Shown here: positions 1 to 6,015 of the stretch, in pieces
How the letters are laid out: each line of letters starts with the position of its first letter
Numbering within the stretch: the stretch's first letter is position 1
Source: an uncultured Phycisphaerae bacterium
GTDB taxonomy: Bacteria > Planctomycetota > Phycisphaerae > Phycisphaerales > SM1A02
Reading direction: 5' to 3'
NCBI GenBank assembly: GCA_913046275.1
Contig: CAJWSE010000023.1
Location: 1 to 12,314, forward strand
DNA length: 12,314 bases
Translations under genes and position numbers: made by a program
The notes under the pieces: model-generated
What the model was told of the DNA's origin: nothing
Database searches by the model: none
The model's input: only the letters and a program-made list of their open reading frames with translations

Positions 1-273
1 CTTGCAAGAAAACAGATTACAAAAGTCGCCTCTCTTGCTGGTAACCAATTATCAATTTACAGAATTAGGGTAGGCAAAAATGCCCCTGTTGCTGGAAGAC
101 CTCTCTCCGAATTAGAACTGATGCCCAATTGCATGATTATTGTTCTCGAACATGACGAACATAATGGTGTTGTACCAAGTGCGGACGAAGTGCTTGAAGA
201 ACGTGATGTAGTCTTTGTTGTAGTTAAGGGTGAATTTGAGGATGAGTTGCGGACACTCTTCGCTATTGCTTAA
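1..273 (+). CDS. trkA: TrkA C-terminal fragment (K+ uptake regulator, RCK_C domain)
   Basis: The window opens inside this gene; an open frame without stops runs from base 1 to TAA at 271-273 and gives the last 90 residues. The visible part matches a C-terminal RCK_C (TrkA_C) domain: a basic start (LARKQITKVA), a beta strand (SIYRIRVGKNAPVAGRPLSE), then IIVLEH, and a closing strand DVVFVVVKGE. In the family, TrkA is a cytoplasmic NAD(H)/ATP-binding ring that gates TrkH; the N-terminal Rossmann part lies off the window. trkH starts 2 nt after the stop, which is the classic partner and strongly supports the call. The fragment alone could belong to another RCK_C protein, but the neighbour makes TrkA much the most likely. 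Confidence 0.85.
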   Translation, partial: LARKQITKVASLAGNQLSIYRIRVGKNAPVAGRPLSELELMPNCMIIVLEHDEHNGVVPSADEVLEERDVVFVVVKGEFEDELRTLFAIA

Positions 274-275
274 CA

Positions 276-1820
276 ATGAACTATCGCCTCGTCATCCACC
301 AAATCGGATTGCTAATCTTAGTACTAAGTACTGTTATTTTTAGTATTTGGATGTGGTCTGCAACCGCGCTTGGGTTTTCCGCTAACGGCGTAAATGCGTT
401 GCTTTATGCAACAGTGATAGGATTACTATTTGGTGCATTCTTTTACTATATTGGTAAAACTGGGAAACCTATAAGTGCTATTGGAGGCATGGGCCGCAGA
501 GAGGCGCTTCTTTTAGTATCTTCTAGTTGGATTTTCGGCGCAATATTCGCCTCTATCCCATATGCATTATGGGGTAAAGAATCGAGCAACCTTAAGCATC
601 CCTTTAACTCTATTGTTAATTGTTTCTTTGAAGCAATGAGCGGATTAACTACAACTGGTGCAACCATTTTGACGGACATCAACACTGTCCCAGAGCCATT
701 GCTATTTTGGCGAGCAATGACGCAGTGGCTTGGCGGACTAGGAATTGTAGTACTCTTTGTAGCAGTATTACCAAGCTTAGGTGTGGGCGGGAAAAAATTG
801 TTTAAAGTTGAAAGCCCAGGGCCAGAACCCGAAGGCGTTCGCCCCCATATTAAAGATACAGCGCAAGTTCTTTGGCTAATATATGTATCGTTTACGGCTA
901 TTCAAATTGTTGCATATAAAACTGCAGGGTTAACATGGTTTGATTCGAGCTGTCACGCTCTCTCTACCATGGCAACCGGTGGTTTTAGTACCCACAATGC
1001 TAGTATCGGTGGCTTTAATTCAGGAATGGTGAATATAGTAACTATCATTTTCATGATTCTTGCGAGCACTAATTTTGGTTTGATATATTTAGCGATGCGC
1101 AGGCGGTTTCAAGCTATATGGCAGGATGTCGAATTTAGATTCTATATTGGCCTAATCGTATTTGGTTCAATCATCGTAGTATCTTCTTTGATTGCATCTG
1201 GCACCCCTATAACTGCAACCACCGGTCAAACTCAACCAGCTACATTAGTGAATGCATTAAATGAAGGAATATTTACAACTGTTTCAATGCAATCTAATAC
1301 CGGATTTACCTCCGCAAACTATAGCTCGTGGCCTTTAATAGCACAGGCCACCATAGTCATAATGATGCTTATTGGGGGATGTGCAGGATCTACCGGCGGC
1401 GGCATAAAAGTAATACGGATTTGGGTCGCATTTAAAATAATGTTGGGTGAAATCGAACGAGCCTTTAGGCCTAATGTTGTGCGCCCACTTAAGGTGGGTA
1501 AAAGTGCAATTGATACGGAGATGAAAATTGCAACTTTATCTTATGTATTAGGGATATTAATATTATTGGTAATCGGTACGGGCGGAATTATGTTGCTTGA
1601 GGTTGAAAAGACCGAATGCAATATTAATACAGCAATTTCGACGGCAATCTCAACAATATGCACTGTGGGGCCTGGATTTGCAAAAATTGGTGCAATGGAA
1701 AACTATGCGTGGTTCAGCGATACCACAAAAATATTCCTCTGTTTACTAATGGCAATTGGACGTCTTGAAATATTTGCAGTACTTGTACTATTAACGCCAA
1801 AATTCTGGCGAAGCAATTAA
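276..1820 (+). CDS. trkH: TrkH-family potassium uptake channel subunit
   Basis: Inner-membrane K+ channel subunit of the Trk system, 514 aa, close to the usual 480-520. The four pore-loop repeats of the family are visible, each with its filter glycine: TTTGAT (125-130), ATGGFSTH (233-240), SNTGFTS (340-346) and TVGPGF (463-468). GSTGGGIKVIR (371-381) is the glycine-rich loop in the middle of the third repeat that gates the pore, and GRLE (495-498) is the C-terminal family signature. Hydrophobic segments alternate throughout. The ATG lies 2 nt after the trkA stop with no clear Shine-Dalgarno sequence, so translation probably depends on coupling to trkA. No frameshift or missing pore element is seen. 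KtrB is the nearest alternative, but length and the TrkA partner favour TrkH. Confidence 0.95.
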   Translation: MNYRLVIHQIGLLILVLSTVIFSIWMWSATALGFSANGVNALLYATVIGLLFGAFFYYIGKTGKPISAIGGMGRREALLLVSSSWIFGAIFASIPYALWGKESSNLKHPFNSIVNCFFEAMSGLTTTGATILTDINTVPEPLLFWRAMTQWLGGLGIVVLFVAVLPSLGVGGKKLFKVESPGPEPEGVRPHIKDTAQVLWLIYVSFTAIQIVAYKTAGLTWFDSSCHALSTMATGGFSTHNASIGGFNSGMVNIVTIIFMILASTNFGLIYLAMRRRFQAIWQDVEFRFYIGLIVFGSIIVVSSLIASGTPITATTGQTQPATLVNALNEGIFTTVSMQSNTGFTSANYSSWPLIAQATIVIMMLIGGCAGSTGGGIKVIRIWVAFKIMLGEIERAFRPNVVRPLKVGKSAIDTEMKIATLSYVLGILILLVIGTGGIMLLEVEKTECNINTAISTAISTICTVGPGFAKIGAMENYAWFSDTTKIFLCLLMAIGRLEIFAVLVLLTPKFWRSN

Positions 1821-1822
1821 TA

Positions 1823-2188
1823 ATGAAGCCTCTTCTTGCAAGGGCTTGCGTTGTGTGTGCCTGCCTTTGTCTACCACTTGGTTTGTTCGAATATAACTTT
1901 TTCTTAACCAGCGCTGGCTGCTTCCTGGTTGCATCCATTTTAAAATTCCCCTTCAGAGAAGAGGAGGGGTGGGAATGCGGCTGTGGATATGACTTGTCCT
2001 ACATCAAGCCCAAGTCAAAAATCTGCCCTGAGTGTGGAGCATCGGTGGTATTTGAATGGTCGCCATCGCCTGGTAAATTTTGCACACGCACAGCTCGACG
2101 TTTGCGTTTTGGAATCATCCAATTTACGTTTTCTTTGCTACTGCTTGCTGTATATCTAGCTTATTCCTTGTACCACACACCAGAATAA
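1823..2188 (+). CDS. small membrane protein with planctomycete-type zinc ribbon, function unknown
   Basis: The 121-residue product has a hydrophobic N-terminus (about 5-40, one or two membrane segments), a soluble middle and a C-terminal membrane segment (about 97-117). The middle holds C52-x-C54 in the context CGYDL and C68-P-E-C71-G, a four-cysteine zinc-ribbon or rubredoxin-like knuckle. Proteins with a CGYDL...CPECG knuckle near membrane helices are abundant in Planctomycetota, so this is a lineage hint. The ATG is 2 nt after the trkH stop, so it is probably co-transcribed with trkAH. A role in potassium uptake is possible only by association. Additional cysteines lie in the first helix (9, 12, 14, 16). 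No enzymatic motif is seen. Confidence 0.8.
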   Translation: MKPLLARACVVCACLCLPLGLFEYNFFLTSAGCFLVASILKFPFREEEGWECGCGYDLSYIKPKSKICPECGASVVFEWSPSPGKFCTRTARRLRFGIIQFTFSLLLLAVYLAYSLYHTPE

Positions 2189-2192
2189 GTAT

Positions 2193-2750
2193 TTACATTG
2201 GCTTATCTTCAATCGTCACATCGTAGATGGACAGCAATTTTTCTTTATCGAAAATCATTTCTTCTCGGGATGTTCCAACAACTTCGTATCGTGGTGTAAG
2301 TTCTATTGCATTACAAGGGCATGCTTCTTCACACATGCCACAGAAGATACATTTTAGTTCGTCTATTTCAAATGACTTGGGTCTTTTCTCACGATCATCC
2401 CATGGGGCTGCTTCTGCAACTATGTCAATGCAATTCGCCGGGCAAGCAGTCGAGCACATAAAACATGCGACACAACGCTCGCGGCCTTGCTCATCACGGT
2501 TTAGACGATGAACACCTCGAAAGACGGATCGTTCTTGACCGCCTTCAAGTACATCCCGCTGATCTCGCTTTTGCTCAGGATATTTGACAACCCAGACATT
2601 GTTTTTATTGGAGCCACCTCGCCCCATGTTGCCAAGGCAATGCTTCAACGTTGTCCCAAGCCCACGGAGCACAGCAGGTACAAAGAAATAATCGGAAGCG
2701 CTTAAGGGCTTTGGCGTGACATCCACTATATGTGATTTGCTCTGATTCAT
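2193..2750 (-). CDS. nuoI: NADH-quinone oxidoreductase subunit I (2x[4Fe-4S] ferredoxin)
   Basis: Peripheral-arm subunit of respiratory complex I that carries clusters N6a and N6b and passes electrons toward N2 and quinone. The 185-aa product contains two full binding motifs, C93-x2-C96-x2-C99-x3-C103-P and C134-x2-C137-x2-C140-x3-C144-P. A start-proximal hydrophobic/amphipathic segment (about 20-32) and an RGVHRL stretch before the first motif are typical of NuoI, as is the tail ending around EEMIFDKEKLL. Length fits the family (about 160-190). It stands alone: the gene downstream converges with a 4-nt gap and the ATP synthase genes upstream diverge, so no other nuo gene can share its transcript. 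No Shine-Dalgarno precedes the ATG, and a TATAAT box lies only 9 nt upstream. A dedicated ferredoxin is less likely given the full-length NuoI pattern. Confidence 0.93.
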   Translation of the reverse strand: MNQSKSHIVDVTPKPLSASDYFFVPAVLRGLGTTLKHCLGNMGRGGSNKNNVWVVKYPEQKRDQRDVLEGGQERSVFRGVHRLNRDEQGRERCVACFMCSTACPANCIDIVAEAAPWDDREKRPKSFEIDELKCIFCGMCEEACPCNAIELTPRYEVVGTSREEMIFDKEKLLSIYDVTIEDKPM

Positions 2751-2759
2751 TGAATAGGG

Positions 2760-2765
2760 ATTATA
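2760..2765 (-). promoter_or_regulatory. candidate -10 box (TATAAT) for nuoI
   Basis: Read on the minus strand this is a perfect TATAAT. Nine bases separate it from the nuoI ATG, so a start site 6-8 nt downstream of the box would leave a leader of only about 1-4 nt. No convincing TTGACA-like element lies 16-18 nt upstream, and no extended -10 TGn is present, so the promoter call rests on the -10 match and the absence of any ribosome binding site. Confidence 0.45.
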
Positions 2766-2790
2766 CCGTTTCTGATAGAGAGACTAGCCC

Positions 2791-2820
2791 TCGACATCTG
2801 GCTATGCATGAGCCTACAAT
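2791..2820 (+). promoter_or_regulatory. candidate promoter of the ATP synthase operon
   Basis: TCGACA at 2791-2796 (5/6 to consensus), an 18-nt spacer and TACAAT at 2815-2820 (5/6). Only 6 nt separate the -10 from the ATG at 2827, so transcription would begin at or beside the start codon and the mRNA would be leaderless. No Shine-Dalgarno is present before this ATG, which fits. The call is by pattern only. Confidence 0.45.
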
Positions 2821-2826
2821 GCGCCA

Positions 2827-3057
2827 ATGGCAAAAAATACCCAAGCTAGCCGGCTCTGGAAACTCTCCTCGATGGGTTTTACCTTTGTTTCGATGATTAT
2901 TGCAGGTGGGCTATTAGGCTGGCTCGCCTCATGGTTATTTGGGCAATCTGAGCATGAAAGAACATTTATAGTCATCGGAGCAGTTGTTGGAATTATTGTC
3001 GGTATGGTTGACTTCATAAGGGATGCCCTACAAGCAGTGCATGAGGATGAGGTATGA
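2827..3057 (+). CDS. atpZ: AtpZ-like ATP synthase accessory membrane protein (AtpZ/AtpI family)
   Basis: Small 76-aa protein with two membrane helices (about 16-38 and 46-64), an intervening polar loop GQSEHER and a glycine-rich second helix (GAVVGIIVGMVDF), the shape of the AtpZ/AtpI family found at the head of bacterial atp operons. Family members are thought to help assemble the c-ring or supply Mg2+ or Ca2+ to the enzyme. The ATG is the only possible start, since an in-frame TGA lies 18 nt upstream, and it lacks a Shine-Dalgarno. Its stop overlaps the start of the next gene as ATGA. Position directly before atpI and atpB supports the call more than the short sequence does. Confidence 0.82.
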   Translation: MAKNTQASRLWKLSSMGFTFVSMIIAGGLLGWLASWLFGQSEHERTFIVIGAVVGIIVGMVDFIRDALQAVHEDEV

Positions 3058-3470
3058 ATTCACCTAAGATATCTCTTCCCTTTTGGAAATTAATTGCCGC
3101 ACAAGGTATTGCTGTTGCCCTTGCAGATTTGATCTGGATAACAGGGGTCCTTGTTGGAGGCTTTTCAAGCGATTATATTTTGTGGGGCTTAAGTGAAACT
3201 ACCATTATTTGGCTTATTTCCACCGTGACAGTAGTCATTTTCGTGCCTGGAAAATGCAGGCCCATCGCTACCATTGGAAGCCTCTGGTCTGCCACTTCGT
3301 TTGGTCGATTTATTGCCGCACTTGGTGCATCTTCCTTGCTATACTACATGGCTCATTTTGGGCTTCGCCCATTGTTATTTTCGTTTCTATTGACCGCTGT
3401 ATTTTTGCTGATTGCCGAAACCAAAGTTATCGCAACAACAATCTCAAAATACTGCTTAAATACTGAGTAA
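3054..3470 (+). CDS. atpI: AtpI-like ATP synthase subunit I
   Basis: 138-aa, very hydrophobic protein with four predicted membrane helices (about 13-37, 43-65, 83-103 and 107-130), matching the size and topology of bacterial ATP synthase protein I, which assists assembly of the c-ring and is not part of the finished enzyme. Sequence conservation in this family is poor, so the call relies on topology and on its place between the AtpZ-like gene and atpB. It starts with an ATGA overlap and has a purine-rich GAGG about 10 nt upstream in the previous gene, which suggests coupled translation. atpB begins 5 nt after its stop. Confidence 0.78.
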   Translation: MNSPKISLPFWKLIAAQGIAVALADLIWITGVLVGGFSSDYILWGLSETTIIWLISTVTVVIFVPGKCRPIATIGSLWSATSFGRFIAALGASSLLYYMAHFGLRPLLFSFLLTAVFLLIAETKVIATTISKYCLNTE

Positions 3471-3475
3471 AGAAC

Positions 3476-4375
3476 ATGTTTCCAATTCTTGCAAGTGACA
3501 ACCCAATTCACCACATTCTAGACAAGCCGGTCTCAGGAATGGAGCATATTACTCTTTTAGGTAAGCCAGCTTTTACAATGCACATGGTGTCCCTTGTAAT
3601 AGCAGCGATTGTTACTTTTCTTATTCTCAAGATTGCTGCGAAACGAATTTCTGTTGGGCATGAGTCCCAAGGCACTGACCGTTTCCTCACAAAAGGTCGC
3701 ATCCCACAAATTATTGAAGTCATCACACTTTACTTGCGGGATAATGTCATTCGTCCTGTACTTGGTCATGATACGGACAAATTTTTACCTTATTTACTCT
3801 CAGTATTTTTCTTCATTCTAACTTGTAATGTATTGGGAATGATCCCCTTTGCTGATATACAAACAGTCGTTGGGAAAGTTACTATTGGAAGTGAAATAGA
3901 AAGTTGGGCAGTATTTGGCGGAACCGCAACAAGCAACCTCGCCGTCACTGCTGGACTTGCAATCGTCTCCTTCTTTGTAATCCAAGCGCATGCGTTCAAA
4001 TCCTTGGGTGTCGGCGGGTGGGCACATCACTTAACTGGTGGAGCGCCCTTGTACTTACTGCCAATCATGCTTCCAATTGAGTTTATGGGCATGTTTATTA
4101 AACCGGCGGCACTTGCCATTCGCTTATTTGCAAATATGGTTGCGGGGCACACCATGCTTGCCGTGTTAACAATGTTTGGGATGATGGCATTTCAAGCAAC
4201 GCAAAACTGGTTTCTTACCGGTTCTGTTGAAGTCGTTTCAACTATTGCTGCGGTTTGTATTAGTTTTCTTGAATTGTTCGTTGCATTCCTGCAAGCATTT
4301 ATCTTTATGTTTCTCACAACTGTGTTCATTGGACAGATGTCACACCATGAAGAGCATGCAGAGGCAGCACACTAA
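3476..4375 (+). CDS. atpB: F-type ATP synthase Fo subunit a
   Basis: Membrane subunit that forms the two proton half-channels against the c-ring. The 299-aa product carries the essential arginine in AIRLFANMVAGH (R216, equivalent to R210 of E. coli), the preceding IEFMGMFIKPAAL segment, the TSNLAVT motif (152-158) and the C-terminal helix FLELFVAFLQAFIF with Q273, the residue that works with the arginine. An SPF-like QPF stretch is not needed for the call. The N-terminus has a short polar lead and the C-terminus ends in a histidine/glutamate-rich tail. It follows atpI by 5 nt and precedes atpE across an 89-nt structured gap. Length is slightly above E. coli (271) but normal for many bacteria. 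Confidence 0.97.
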   Translation: MFPILASDNPIHHILDKPVSGMEHITLLGKPAFTMHMVSLVIAAIVTFLILKIAAKRISVGHESQGTDRFLTKGRIPQIIEVITLYLRDNVIRPVLGHDTDKFLPYLLSVFFFILTCNVLGMIPFADIQTVVGKVTIGSEIESWAVFGGTATSNLAVTAGLAIVSFFVIQAHAFKSLGVGGWAHHLTGGAPLYLLPIMLPIEFMGMFIKPAALAIRLFANMVAGHTMLAVLTMFGMMAFQATQNWFLTGSVEVVSTIAAVCISFLELFVAFLQAFIFMFLTTVFIGQMSHHEEHAEAAH

Positions 4376-4382
4376 TCTTTGG

Positions 4383-4431
4383 CCCACGTGGGATGGGTCT
4401 CTATGTTTTCTGAAGTGCTCCCACGGCACTT
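4383..4431 (+). promoter_or_regulatory. structured atpB-atpE intergenic leader (alternative hairpins)
   Basis: The 89-nt gap before atpE holds a perfect 10-bp palindrome CCCACGTGGG (4383-4392) and a hairpin with arms AAGTGC (4413-4418) and GCACTT (4426-4431). In addition CGTGGGA (4387-4393) is fully complementary to TCCCACG (4419-4425), the loop of that hairpin. These pairings exclude or overlap one another, as in a switchable leader or a processing site. No good promoter is visible here. A weak GGA (4455-4457) precedes the atpE start. Confidence 0.4.
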
Positions 4432-4464
4432 GCAAAATAGTCACTTGACGAACTGGATGAACTT

Positions 4465-4788
4465 ATGAAAAAGCTTGTTGCTTTAACTGCTCTGGCCACA
4501 CTCGGCCTCATGATTGTTGTCGACCCTGCTGTTGCTGCTGACGGTGCTGAAGCCGCCGCTGCTGGTACCGGTATTGGTCTTAAAGGAATTGGCGGCGGCC
4601 TTGCTGCTGGCTTCGGTGCTTTGGCTGCTGGCCTTGGTATTGGTCGTATTGGCGGTAGCGCTGTTGAATCAATCGCTCGTCAGCCAGAAATGGCTGGATC
4701 CATTGGCACAAACATGATTATTACAGCGGCTCTCGTTGAAGGCGTTGCCCTCTTCGCAGTTGTTGTTGGTCTGCTCGGCATTCTCTAA
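4465..4788 (+). CDS. atpE: F-type ATP synthase Fo subunit c with signal-like N-terminus
   Basis: Ring-forming proteolipid subunit. The 107-aa product is longer than the common 70-90 because residues 1-25 form a signal-peptide-like leader: MKK, a hydrophobic core and a small-residue site AVA at about 23-25. The mature part has helix 1 with glycine repeats (GLGIGRIGG), the polar loop ARQPE (71-75) and helix 2 with the ion-binding carboxylate E92 in ALVEGVALFA. Compared with the known sodium-type pattern (Gln in helix 1, Glu followed by Ser/Thr), the aligned positions here are Ile and Gly, so proton coupling is inferred. Similar leaders are known in epsilonproteobacterial c subunits. Codon use is rich in GCT, GGT and CTT, and the sequence is more regular than its neighbours, as expected for a highly expressed gene. 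Confidence 0.96.
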   Translation: MKKLVALTALATLGLMIVVDPAVAADGAEAAAAGTGIGLKGIGGGLAAGFGALAAGLGIGRIGGSAVESIARQPEMAGSIGTNMIITAALVEGVALFAVVVGLLGIL

Positions 4789-4802
4789 ATTTGGGTTTAC
4801 TG

Positions 4803-4833
4803 CTCAGCGGGTTTGTATTACAAACCCGCTGAG
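4803..4833 (+). promoter_or_regulatory. 14-bp stem-loop between atpE and atpF
   Basis: A perfect 14-bp inverted repeat (left arm 4803-4816, right arm 4820-4833, 3-nt loop) begins 14 nt after the atpE stop. Only TTTA follows, so it is a poor full terminator. It could be a partial terminator or a 3'-end stabiliser that leaves more atpE than distal mRNA, which would suit the 8-15 c subunits per enzyme. Confidence 0.75.
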
Positions 4834-4843
4834 TTTACCCCAT

Positions 4844-4850
4844 GGAAGGA
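4844..4850 (+). promoter_or_regulatory. Shine-Dalgarno deciding the atpF start
   Basis: GGAAGGA lies 9 nt before the ATG at 4860. It overlaps the earlier in-frame ATG at 4842, which has only a pyrimidine-rich stretch before it. This favours initiation at 4860. Confidence 0.65.
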
Positions 4851-4859
4851 CCTCCTTTG

Positions 4860-5381
4860 ATGATTCCCTTCATTGCATCTGAATCTGCATCGCCTGTTGA
4901 CGTGCAGTTACTTACACTCGGAACAACCATTGTTGTCTTCGTAATCTTTTTACTTCTCGCGATGAAATTCGTATGGCCTCACATACTTACTGGCCTTGAC
5001 CAACGAGAAGCGAAGCTCCGTGATGACCTTGAGTCTGCTGAAGAAGCACGTGCACAAGCAAAAGCCGCACTTGCTGACTATGAGCAAGAGCTCAGTAAGG
5101 CTCGTTCTGAAGCCAGTGAAATGATTGCTAAAGCAAGGCAAGACGCAAAAGCTGCTGCAGAAGAACTTCGCGCAAACAATACACGCGAGCTTGCAGAAAT
5201 GAAAAACGCAGCGACCGCAGATATCAATGCTGCGAAAAAAGCTGCAATTGGCGAATTGCACTCACAAGCCAGTGATCTTGCTGTCGCAATCGCGAGTCGG
5301 ATTCTTGATCGTGAAATATCTGCGGAAGACCAGCAAGCCTTAATTAGCGAATCACTCGCGGAAATGGTGGACACAGAGTGA
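4860..5381 (+). CDS. atpF: F-type ATP synthase Fo subunit b (peripheral stalk)
   Basis: Peripheral stalk subunit that links subunit a to delta and F1. From the ATG at 4860 the product is 173 aa: a short N-terminus, one membrane helix (about 16-38, ending in MKFVWPHI, the typical b-subunit exit with the W-P pair), then a long charged alanine-rich coiled coil, and a C-terminal part with ILDREIS, the usual atpF tail. The in-frame ATG at 4842 would add six residues (MEGPPL) but has no ribosome binding site, whereas GGAAGGA sits before 4860. Only one b gene is present here, with no b' partner, so a homodimer is likely unless a second copy exists elsewhere. The stop overlaps the atpH start as GTGA. 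Confidence 0.95.
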   Translation: MIPFIASESASPVDVQLLTLGTTIVVFVIFLLLAMKFVWPHILTGLDQREAKLRDDLESAEEARAQAKAALADYEQELSKARSEASEMIAKARQDAKAAAEELRANNTRELAEMKNAATADINAAKKAAIGELHSQASDLAVAIASRILDREISAEDQQALISESLAEMVDTE

Positions 5382-5983
5382 GTGCGCAAACTAATGCCTT
5401 AGCCAATGTCTATGCTCGAAGTCTATTCGAACTAGCAACCGAAGCCGGTGGCAATGATAAAGTGCTTGAAATCGCAGATGAGTTGGAGCAAATTTCTGAT
5501 CTGCTCTCCACAAATCAAGAAGTCTCCTTATTTTTCTCATCACCCATTATTGACAGTGCTAAACGTGGCAAAGCACTCTCTGCCATTTTTATGAATAAAG
5601 TAACTGATCTTACTTTGCGTTTTTTATTGGTTCTAAATACAAAAGCGCGACTTAACTGCCTTCAACAAATCCAAAAAGCATTCGATTTGCTCGTACAAGA
5701 AGCGATGGGACGCATTGAAGTTGATGTATTTACTTCTATTGGAATGAATGCTGAAGAACTTCAAACTATTAAAAAACAGGTGCAAAAAATGCTTGGCAAA
5801 GAACCCATTCTGCATCCTTACGTAGATGCTTCCATGCTTGGCGGTGTCAAACTACGCATTGGCGATCAACTTATTGATGGCTCGGTGCAAACTAAACTAC
5901 GAAGACTCTCCGCACGCATTCAGAGCAGTGGTTCTGTTGCAATACGAGAGCAATTTGAAACGTATCTAGAAGATAATAATTAA
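5378..5983 (+). CDS. atpH: F-type ATP synthase F1 subunit delta (OSCP)
   Basis: Connects the top of the alpha3-beta3 head to the b stalk. The 201-aa product starts with the family's [14 protein letters not shown] helix, continues with the all-helical N-terminal domain (about 5-110) and ends with the conserved C-terminal signature [17 protein letters not shown] (about 160-176) followed by a basic helix. Length is slightly above E. coli (177). The start is GTG, overlapping the atpF stop by four bases (GTGA), with GGTGG 7 nt upstream; translation is likely coupled to atpF. atpA follows after 32 nt, so delta sits in the usual order between b and alpha. Confidence 0.95.
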   Translation: MSAQTNALANVYARSLFELATEAGGNDKVLEIADELEQISDLLSTNQEVSLFFSSPIIDSAKRGKALSAIFMNKVTDLTLRFLLVLNTKARLNCLQQIQKAFDLLVQEAMGRIEVDVFTSIGMNAEELQTIKKQVQKMLGKEPILHPYVDASMLGGVKLRIGDQLIDGSVQTKLRRLSARIQSSGSVAIREQFETYLEDNN

Positions 5984-6005
5984 CAGAGAAAGCCCTTTCG
6001 AAGAC

Positions 6006-6010
6006 GAGGA
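6006..6010 (+). promoter_or_regulatory. Shine-Dalgarno GAGGA for the atpA GTG start
   Basis: GAGGA is placed 5 nt before the GTG at 6016 and supports this non-ATG start. It is one of the clearest ribosome binding sites in the window. Confidence 0.7.
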
Positions 6011-6015
6011 ATATC

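Noticed and set aside
2186..2196. Bidirectional terminator between the zinc-ribbon gene and nuoI
   Set aside because: Only 4 nt separate the stops and no hairpin with a T-tract is seen; transcripts probably run into each other.
4383..4392. CCCACGTGGG as a specific regulator-binding palindrome
   Set aside because: It contains CACGTG, but there is no bacterial regulator I can tie to it and no promoter nearby; RNA pairing with the downstream loop is a better reading.
4510..4512. Internal ATG of atpE (codon 16) as the true start
   Set aside because: No ribosome binding site precedes it and it would cut the hydrophobic leader in half, while the full leader has a coherent signal-peptide shape.
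4846..4857. AAGG/CCTT pairing that would mask the atpF ribosome binding site
   Set aside because: A four-pair stem is too weak to claim regulation from sequence alone.
4950..5389. Two antisense open frames opposite atpF
   Set aside because: They are by-products of the alanine- and charge-rich coiled-coil codons of atpF; the products are low-complexity Cys/Phe- or Ser/Ala-rich.
5984..6010. Short inverted repeat GAAAG/CTTTC between atpH and atpA
   Set aside because: Only five pairs with a two-base loop, which cannot form a stable hairpin.
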